From: an uncultured Planctomycetota bacterium
GTDB taxonomy: Bacteria > Planctomycetota > Phycisphaerae > UBA1845 > Fen-1342
Assembly (NCBI GenBank): GCA_900696535.1
Contig: CAADGM010000144.1
Location: 1 to 35,492 of the forward strand
Direction of reading: 5' to 3'
DNA length: 35,492 nt
Part shown: one piece after another, positions 29,889 through 35,492 of the stretch
How the letters are laid out: every line of letters begins with the position of its first letter
How positions within the stretch are numbered: the stretch's first letter is position 1
Translations under genes and position numbers: made by a program
The notes under the pieces: generated by a model
Told to the model about the DNA's origin: nothing
What the model saw: the letters and a program-made list of their open reading frames with translations, nothing else
Databases searched by the model: none

Positions 29889-30740
29889 TCAACGGCGTCG
29901 GAGCACGAAGCCGCTGCACGCCAGCAGCAGCAGCGAGGCGGGCTCGGGGATGGCAGCCACGCCGACGAGGTCCGGGCCGGAAAAGCTGGCGTTCAGGCTG
30001 CTGATTCGCAGGCCGACCAGGTTCTGCCACGTCGGATCGAGACTGATGCCCGCGCCGACGACCTTCTGCGAACCGTTGATCTCGAGCGAGTCGAGCGTCC
30101 AGAGCTGCGGTCCCATGCTCGCGCGGCCGACGAACAACGGCGCGGTCAGGCCTCCGCCCGCCAGGATGCCCTGCACGTTCATGTCGCTGTTGCCGCCGCG
30201 TTCGAGGACGGCAACTTCGACCGTGGTCGCGTCGTTGTCAGCGCTCAGCTTGAAGCCGCCGCCGAAAAAGAGATCCACGTAGAAGGTCTGCGCCACCTCC
30301 TCGCCGTCGAGCAGGTAGCTCATGTTCTTGTAGCCGTTGAACGGCCCGAACACGTCGGCAAGCGTGCCGGCGCCGCTGCCTTCGAGCGAGAGGGCGCTGG
30401 CCGCGTCGGCGCGATCCGGGTTGAACGGGTACTTGTTCCCCGACGCGCTCAGGTCGCTGGGCACCGGGTCGTTCCAGCCGAAGTTCTGGGCCGGCGGCCC
30501 TGCCCAGTGCAGCTTGCCGTCGTTGAAGCGCACGAAGTCCGCGCCGGTGACGACCGTCGGCGAACCCAGGAAGCCGAGCGTCAGCAGCTCCCGGTTCCCC
30601 CCATGCATCACGGTCGTGGACGAGTTGGCCTTGTAGATCATGCCCGCCGAGGCGAGCGCGGGGGCGAGCCCGAGCACGAGACCCGACAGAATGGCAAACG
30701 CGTTATGTGACGCCGTCTTGGATGTCCGCATGGGCAGCAT
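29889..30740 (-). CDS. PEP-CTERM sorting-signal protein
   Basis: This encodes 283 residues. GGAGG lies before ATG 30740; ATG 30731 is an alternative with GGAG 9 bases upstream. The N-terminal signal is MLPMRTSKTASHNAFAILSG followed by hydrophobic residues, with cleavage near ALASAG. The body is beta-rich and has no recognised catalytic motif. The end is AIPEPASLLLLACSGFVLRRR: Pro-Glu-Pro, a hydrophobic helix and an arginine cluster, the PEP-CTERM tripartite signal processed by exosortase. The protein is thus exported and cut at the membrane, and may be released into extracellular material. The exosortase gene is not in the window. Confidence 0.9.
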   Translation of the reverse strand: MLPMRTSKTASHNAFAILSGLVLGLAPALASAGMIYKANSSTTVMHGGNRELLTLGFLGSPTVVTGADFVRFNDGKLHWAGPPAQNFGWNDPVPSDLSASGNKYPFNPDRADAASALSLEGSGAGTLADVFGPFNGYKNMSYLLDGEEVAQTFYVDLFFGGGFKLSADNDATTVEVAVLERGGNSDMNVQGILAGGGLTAPLFVGRASMGPQLWTLDSLEINGSQKVVGAGISLDPTWQNLVGLRISSLNASFSGPDLVGVAAIPEPASLLLLACSGFVLRRR

Positions 30741-31084
30741 CTCCAGTGACCTCCACCAGTCGTTGACAAGAGAGAGCTTCGAAAACGTTCGGCCGCCGCG
30801 ACCAGTTCGCGCGGCATCAGAGGTTTACGCCGCGCACCGGGGGCCGGGCGACTCGCCCAGGCAACCGTGGCCGGTAACTCGTCCGCGGCCGATAGAGGTG
30901 GCGTCGCGCGCTCCGTCGGCGACCGATTCGCAGTCGTCGCGGCACGATTCCGGTGACGGGCGTTGTGCCGCGCCGTCGGTCCGCGAAAGTGTGCCGTTGC
31001 GCGTTGGCGATCGTCGCCAGCCGGAGCGCGATTCTGGGCGGCGGCGCTTGACCGTCGGGGCAGACCGCGAAACTGTGTGCGGCC
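30741..31084. other. Intergenic stretch between divergent genes, nothing clear
   Basis: A TTGACA occurs at 30763-30768 on the plus strand, but no -10 follows at the right distance. Long open frames cross the region on both strands; they are GC-rich noise without domain signals. Confidence 0.35.
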
Positions 31085-33166
31085 ATGAGCGCCGCACCAA
31101 GGCCGACAGGCAGCCCGGCTGCGTCCCAGAACGTCGCTGCCATCGCTGTGCCACTCCTCACGCCGCTCAGCCTCGCGGCGGTTCTGGTTACGGCGTTGTC
31201 GCCGGCGAGCTGGCTGGTCGCGGCGCAGTGCGGCCTGGTGGCGCTGCTCGTCATCGCTGCGGCGCGCGGCTGGGGCGCCTGGCCGGTTCGCTGGCTGCGC
31301 ACCGAGACGTTGAAGCCGCTGCAACGGCATTGCCTGGCTCTGGCGCTCGGACTCGGCGTGCTGGCTACAGTCGTGCTGCTCCTCGGGGTGGCCGGCGTCC
31401 TGAACAACATTACGGCGTGGCTTCTCGTCGCGGTTGGCGTCGCGCTGGCGTACGCCGACTGGCGCACGATGCCGTCGTCCGGAGCTGCCGCTGCGGAGCC
31501 AGCCAGCGCGCGCGGTCTGGCGTGGCGAGCGCTGGCTGCGCTGCCGCTCGGCCTGCCGCTGGCGATCGCCGTCATGGGCGCCAGCCTGCCGCCCGGCGTG
31601 CTGTGGAGCGCAGAGGGACAGGGCTACGACGCGCTGATCTACCACCTGCGCGGGCCGCAGGAGTATTTCGACGCCGGCCGAATCAGCTTCCTGCCGCACA
31701 ACGTGTACACGTCGTTTCCTCAGCAGGTCGAGAGCCTGTACCTGCTGCTGATGCACTTGCTCGGCGACGTCTACGACGGGGCCATCGCGTCGCAGTGGCT
31801 GCACGCGCTGCTGGGCGGGGCAGCGGTGCTTGCCCTGGTGGCCTGGTCGCCGCCCGGCTGGCCACGCGTCGTGGTGGCGCTGGTGGGGGGCGGGGCGCCG
31901 TGGCTCGCGTACCTGGGCTGCCTGGCCTATGTCGAGCTGGGCACGCTCTTCTTCGCCGCTGTCGCCGGCGGCTTGCTGCTGGACCTCGTGCCCGACGAGG
32001 CTCGAGCCGCGCGGGCAGCGTGGCCCAGGTTGACGCTCGCGGCGGGCCTGTGCGCGGGTCTGGCGGGGGGGACCAAGTACACGGCGCTCGTGCTGGTCGC
32101 AGCGGCGTTGGGAGCCGCGTGGCTGATCGCAGCGAGAGGCAACTGGGCGTGGCGGGGCCGGGCGGCGGCGCTCTACATGCTGGGGGCGGCGATCGCCTTC
32201 TCGCCGTGGGCGATTCGCAACGTTGCCTTCACCGGGAACCCGGTCTATCCGTTCGCCTACCGATGGTTCGGTGGTGCCGCGTGGAGCCCGGAGCAAGATG
32301 CCCAGTGGCAGCGGGGGCACCTGCTGCCCGCATCGCAGGCCACACCGGCCGGGAGGTTGGCCACGGTGTATCGCGAGCTCGTGGCCTCGCCGATGTACGG
32401 GCCGATACTCGCCGCCGGCGGCCTGGCGCTGCCCGCCGCGCCGCTGCTTCTGCTCCCTCTGGTCGGGCTGGCCCGGCGGTCGCGGGCCACGGCGGCCCTA
32501 TGGCTCTGGCTGCTTCTGGGACTCGCGGTCTGGGCACTGGCCACCCACATGCCTGGCCGTTTCCTCCTTCCGCTCATTGCACCGCTGGCGCTGCTGTCCG
32601 GACTCACAGTTCGAGATCTCGTGTCGCGCGGCGGGCGCTGGCGGCCGATCGTGCTCGTCGGCCTGGCCCTGGTCGGGTCCGTCGCGAGCGGGCTCCACCT
32701 GCATTCAATCTGGCGCGAGCACGACGCCACGTGGGCACAGCGGGGTTGGCCCTTGCGCGATCTCGCCGGGCGGACGGACGTAATGCTCGCCGGGCACCCG
32801 CTGGCCGACGAGCGCGTCCTGCCCGCCGGCGCGTGCGTCTGGATGGTCGGCGAGGCCCGCGTCTTCTATCTGCGCCGGCCCGTGCATTACACAATCGTCT
32901 TCAACCGCGACCCGTGGTTGGAGGCCGCCCGAGACGGCTCGCCCGCGGCCGCCGTGGAGTGGCTGCGTACCCAAAACGTCACCCACGTGGTATTCTCGTG
33001 GCCAGAGATTGAGCGGCTGCGGTCGACATACGGCTTCCCCGACCTGGTGACGCACGACTGGGTTTCGGACCTGGAGACGGCCGGCCTGGAGCGCGTGCCC
33101 TGGCCGCCCGAGGGTGGCGTGGCCGGCGTCGAGGTCTACCGCGTGGCGCCGCCGGCCGCCCCGTAA
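31085..33166 (+). CDS. Multi-pass membrane glycosyltransferase (GT-C, family 39-like)
   Basis: This encodes 693 residues. About 10 to 12 hydrophobic helices run from residue 25 to about 540. A large extracytoplasmic part around residues 170-215 (LWSAEGQGYDALIYHLRGPQEYFDAGRISFLPHNVYTSFPQQVESLYLL) matches the DxxxYH-x-P start of the PMT/ArnT-like GT-C fold, where an acidic pair near the first helix is catalytic. A soluble C-terminal domain follows (residues about 560-693). It likely moves a sugar from a polyprenyl phosphate donor onto an unknown acceptor. The next gene, a flippase-like membrane protein, begins 5 bases after the stop. No Shine-Dalgarno is visible before ATG 31085. Confidence 0.72.
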   Translation: MSAAPRPTGSPAASQNVAAIAVPLLTPLSLAAVLVTALSPASWLVAAQCGLVALLVIAAARGWGAWPVRWLRTETLKPLQRHCLALALGLGVLATVVLLLGVAGVLNNITAWLLVAVGVALAYADWRTMPSSGAAAAEPASARGLAWRALAALPLGLPLAIAVMGASLPPGVLWSAEGQGYDALIYHLRGPQEYFDAGRISFLPHNVYTSFPQQVESLYLLLMHLLGDVYDGAIASQWLHALLGGAAVLALVAWSPPGWPRVVVALVGGGAPWLAYLGCLAYVELGTLFFAAVAGGLLLDLVPDEARAARAAWPRLTLAAGLCAGLAGGTKYTALVLVAAALGAAWLIAARGNWAWRGRAAALYMLGAAIAFSPWAIRNVAFTGNPVYPFAYRWFGGAAWSPEQDAQWQRGHLLPASQATPAGRLATVYRELVASPMYGPILAAGGLALPAAPLLLLPLVGLARRSRATAALWLWLLLGLAVWALATHMPGRFLLPLIAPLALLSGLTVRDLVSRGGRWRPIVLVGLALVGSVASGLHLHSIWREHDATWAQRGWPLRDLAGRTDVMLAGHPLADERVLPAGACVWMVGEARVFYLRRPVHYTIVFNRDPWLEAARDGSPAAAVEWLRTQNVTHVVFSWPEIERLRSTYGFPDLVTHDWVSDLETAGLERVPWPPEGGVAGVEVYRVAPPAAP

Positions 33167-33171
33167 CACGG

Positions 33172-34422
33172 ATGCTCAAAGGTCGCTTCGCCTGGTTGCT
33201 GCCGCTGCTTCGCTACGGCCTCTGCGCCGTGGCGATTCTCTACCTTGTTTCGGTTGTGCGCTGGTACGACCGGGCCCGCCTGACCGAGACCGGCGACCAC
33301 TGGTACCGCGTGTTCGAGCGCGGCGCCGACCACTACGTGATCGACCGTGACGGCGTCCGGGAGACCGTCGCGCTGGACCGCGTCCACCACGTGGAGGTCG
33401 GCGGCCGCCACGTCCCCGAGATCGAGCTCGGCATTCGCAGCGTGGTCCTGGGGCTCAACGTCGGGCAGGCCATCTGGGCGCTGGCGCTGTTTATCCCGGT
33501 GACGCTCATCCAGAGCGGGCGACTGATCGTCATGCTCGCCATTCAGGGTGTGCGGCTGGGCTACTGGACCTGCACGAAGCTGACCTTCGCGGGGAACTTC
33601 TTCAACTTCGCCCTGCCCGGCACGACCGGGGGCGACATCTTCAAGGCCTACTACATCGCCAAGTACGCCCAGAAGAAGACCGAGGTCGTTACCACCGTCT
33701 TCCTCGATCGCGCGATCGGGCTGCTCGGGCTGGTCTTCCTGGCCGGCGGCGCGATTGCCTTCACCCGTCGGCCCGAGCAGTTTTCGCACCTGGTCGCGTC
33801 GCTCCTGATCATCTGCGGCGTGCTGGCGGCCGGCGCGCTGGTGCTGTTCAGCCGTCGGATGCGCGACTTCCTGCACCTGCGCGCGATCGCCGAGCGCCTG
33901 CCGCTCGGCGAGCAGATCATCCGCGTTGGCCGGGCAACGGTCGCAATGCGCGATCGGAAGCTCCTGGTCCTGCTGGCGATGCTGATGACCATGGTGCTCC
34001 AGGGGCTGTGCATGGTCAGCGCCGCGGTCATGGCCTGGGCCATCGGCATGCGCGGGGAGCTCACCGACTTCTTTATTTATTGCTCGATCGGATTCCTCAT
34101 CGCCGCGATCCCCATCTCGCCGCCGCAGGCCATCGGCGTGATGGAGGCGGCGTACGTGCAGTTCTTCACCGCGCCCCCGCTGAGCAACGATGCCTCGCAG
34201 GCCGTGGCCTTGGCGCTGGCCGTGCGACTCATTCAGCTCTTCTGGGCCCTGCCCGGGCTCCTCGTGCCGCTGCTGGGCGCGCATGTGCCCAGCGAGGCCG
34301 AGCTCGAAGCGCTCCAGCCGGAGGTCGCCGAGGTACCGGCAGCCATCGCGAGTCCGCCACCAGCGGGCGCGCCCGCGGCACGGGTCGGCGAGGCGGCCAC
34401 CGCGGCCCCGGGAGCGCGCTAG
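33172..34422 (+). CDS. Flippase-like LPG-synthase transmembrane domain protein (UPF0104)
   Basis: This encodes 416 residues. The core FAGNFFNFALPGTTGGDIFKAYYIAKYAQKK ... TVFLDRAIGLLGLV is the hallmark of the lysylphosphatidylglycerol synthase transmembrane (AglD-like) family; about eight helices are seen. Between helices 1 and 2 lies an unusual hydrophilic segment of about 65 residues (WYDRARLTETGDHWYRVFERGADHY to EIELGIRS), presumably extracytoplasmic. The C-terminal 60 residues are a proline-alanine-rich tail. Catalytic LPG synthase residues are absent because only the membrane part is present. It may move lipid-linked sugars for the adjacent glycosyltransferase. The start is 5 bases after the previous stop. 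Confidence 0.82.
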   Translation: MLKGRFAWLLPLLRYGLCAVAILYLVSVVRWYDRARLTETGDHWYRVFERGADHYVIDRDGVRETVALDRVHHVEVGGRHVPEIELGIRSVVLGLNVGQAIWALALFIPVTLIQSGRLIVMLAIQGVRLGYWTCTKLTFAGNFFNFALPGTTGGDIFKAYYIAKYAQKKTEVVTTVFLDRAIGLLGLVFLAGGAIAFTRRPEQFSHLVASLLIICGVLAAGALVLFSRRMRDFLHLRAIAERLPLGEQIIRVGRATVAMRDRKLLVLLAMLMTMVLQGLCMVSAAVMAWAIGMRGELTDFFIYCSIGFLIAAIPISPPQAIGVMEAAYVQFFTAPPLSNDASQAVALALAVRLIQLFWALPGLLVPLLGAHVPSEAELEALQPEVAEVPAAIASPPPAGAPAARVGEAATAAPGAR

Positions 34423-34472
34423 GAACTATCGCAGAGCACTGTGGCGCGCCGCGCGCAGCACCCGCTATGTCG

Positions 34473-34603
34473 ACGTGGAGCACCCGCTATCAGCGGGTGT
34501 TCGTTGCGTCGAGCCGAGTTGTACGCCGTGATCCACGCCGCTCTTTCGCCCGATCTCGGCAGCACCCGCTGATCAGCACCCGCTGATAGCGGGTGCTCCA
34601 CGT
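34473..34603. repeat. Inverted-repeat element with nested palindromes
   Basis: The 27 bases at 34473-34499 recur exactly, in opposite orientation, at 34577-34603. Each copy contains CACCCGCT-3-AGCGGGTG as a small hairpin; the right copy is a perfect 10-bp stem (34575-34584 with 34588-34597). Two further half units (AGCACCCGCT) lie at 34457-34466 and 34561-34570. The whole element stands between the flippase-like gene and the MEMO1 gene. Confidence 0.85.
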
Positions 34604-34735
34604 ACGCCGTCGTGGGCTCCAGCCGCGCCGACAACGGGCCAGCGTGTGCTCGCCGTGCAACAGGCTCTCTACTCGCGGCTGTCCGGCGCGGCATGCGGCT
34701 GTAGAATCCCACCGAGCCGAACTTGGTGCTGCACG

Positions 34736-35492
34736 ATGCCCGACGCTGAGTTCCTGCCAGCCCTGCGACACGTGGATATCGTTCCCCTGCAAGATGCCGG
34801 GGACGAGCCGCGGTTCGCACTCGTCGACCGCAGCGGCTTCTCGCCGCATACGCTTGCGCTCTCGCCGGCGGGCTACTTCATCCTCGCGCATCTCGACGGG
34901 CGGCACAGCGTCGAGCGCATTCAGGATGTCTTTCTTCGCGAACTGGGCGTCCGCATCGAGGCCGAGCCGATTCATGAGCTGGTCGAGGCACTCGATGCGA
35001 ACCTGATGCTCGAAACGCCGCGGTTCGAGGCGGCGTACGCCGAACGCCTGGCGGCGTACCGCGCCGCGGGTGTGCGCGACAACCGGGCGCGCTACCCGGA
35101 CGGCGGCGCGCTGCGGGGGCAGCTCCGAACGCTGCTCGAGTCCGGCAGTGCCGACGGATTGACCGACGTGAGCGGGCTGGTCGCACCGCACCTGGACTAC
35201 GAGCGAGGCGGGCCCGCGTACGCCGACGCATACGCGACCCTGGCGCGCACGCCCTGGGCGGACCGCTTCGTGATTCTCGGCACGAACCACTTCGGTCGCG
35301 GACAAGGGACTGTTGCGACCACGGCGGATTTCGAGACGCCGCTGGGCCGGGTCGAGACGGACGCGGATTTCATCGCCGGCCTGGAGTCCGATCTCGGCGC
35401 GTCGCTGCGCGCGTTCGAGCTGGACCATGTCGGCGAGCACTCGATCGAGCTCCAGGTGCACATGCTCCAGGTGCTGGCGGGCGGGCGGCCAA
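34736..35492 (+). CDS. MEMO1-family protein (AmmeMemoRadiSam system B) with N-terminal PqqD-like part, truncated
   Basis: This open frame runs from ATG 34736 past the right edge; 252 codons are visible. Residues about 15-100 look like a PqqD-type winged helix (FALVDRSGFSPHTLALSPAGYFILAHLDGRHSVERI ... EALDANLMLE). From about 140 it matches MEMO1: LVAPHLDYERGGPAYADAYATL, FVILGTNHFGRGQGTVATTADFETPLGRVETDADFI, then HVGEHSIELQVHMLQVL. The H-x-x-Y, NH and EHS residues belong to the conserved pocket. The partners named with this family (an AMMECR1-domain protein and a radical SAM enzyme) are not visible but could lie just beyond. A weak -10 TAGAAT occurs at 34702-34707 without a clear -35. Confidence 0.82.
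   Translation, partial: MPDAEFLPALRHVDIVPLQDAGDEPRFALVDRSGFSPHTLALSPAGYFILAHLDGRHSVERIQDVFLRELGVRIEAEPIHELVEALDANLMLETPRFEAAYAERLAAYRAAGVRDNRARYPDGGALRGQLRTLLESGSADGLTDVSGLVAPHLDYERGGPAYADAYATLARTPWADRFVILGTNHFGRGQGTVATTADFETPLGRVETDADFIAGLESDLGASLRAFELDHVGEHSIELQVHMLQVLAGGRP

Noticed and set aside
28141-30282. Plus-strand frame of 713 codons opposite the helicase and PEP-CTERM genes
   Set aside because: It is antisense to two well-supported genes and crosses the inverted repeat at 29782-29862.
30763-30768. TTGACA as a promoter for the glycosyltransferase gene
   Set aside because: No -10-like hexamer at 15-19 bases, and the start codon is over 300 bases away.
30640-33012. Plus-strand frame of 790 codons overlapping the glycosyltransferase
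   Set aside because: The translation is arginine- and alanine-rich without hydrophobic periodicity; the other frame gives a clean multi-pass membrane protein ending at 33166.

Overview
The window is a gene-dense, very GC-rich piece of a bacterial chromosome. The most likely host is a planctomycete, perhaps a relative of the Phycisphaerae. The reasons are a PEP-CTERM exported protein (29889-30740), a large secreted protein ending in two dockerin-like calcium loops (22462-25074), several small lipoproteins, a complete GAK gene set (ATP-grasp, HprK-related kinase B, amphi-Trp), and a PqqD-like/MEMO1 protein. The placement is an inference from gene families; no rRNA, tRNA, phage, IS or CRISPR was seen.

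Layout. 1-950: C-terminally cut membrane glucosyltransferase of the eukaryote-type ALG10/DIE2 family. 1389-4303: a small cysteine-containing protein, a periplasmic Spy-like protein, tRNA adenosine deaminase TadA and a YycJ/WalJ-like metallo-beta-lactamase-fold hydrolase. 4392-6731: GAK operon, with its own promoter in front of the amphi-Trp gene. 6867-11742: signalling and envelope cluster, made of a hybrid sensor protein whose phospho-acceptor histidine is replaced by glycine, a HEAT-like lipoprotein, an RsbW-type kinase, a STAS protein, an MlaE-type permease and an RNase HII-like protein, most of them overlapping by a few bases. 11770-17116: nitrosative-stress island, made of a Crp/Fnr (Dnr-type) regulator and, divergently across a TTGAT-N4-GTCAA operator, a ferredoxin, a DUF438-hemerythrin-PAS protein, a DUF1858/DUF2249 protein, a short hybrid-cluster protein (Hcp) and a YgbA-like protein. 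17253-19346: exported small proteins behind a strong sigma-70-like promoter. 19433-21614: nrfH and nrfA (nitrite to ammonium), with a hairpin and short upstream reading frames. 21598-30740 (minus strand): CpcT/CpeT-like lipoprotein, 870-residue secreted protein, polyferredoxin-TPR fusion, Ski2-like helicase and PEP-CTERM protein. 31085-35492: membrane glycosyltransferase, flippase-like LPG-synthase transmembrane protein, an inverted-repeat element and a partial MEMO1 protein.

How it fits together. The Hcp/YgbA/hemerythrin block and NrfHA form a likely nitrite, NO and hydroxylamine handling region. The regulator has the E-x-x-S-R recognition-helix signature expected to read the operator seen beside it. 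Two further patterns run across the window. First, five genes without a Shine-Dalgarno sequence carry a TANNNT element 6-7 bases before the start codon, which suggests leaderless mRNAs. Second, nrfH may be translationally coupled to a 22-codon leader whose Shine-Dalgarno sits inside a 17-bp hairpin.
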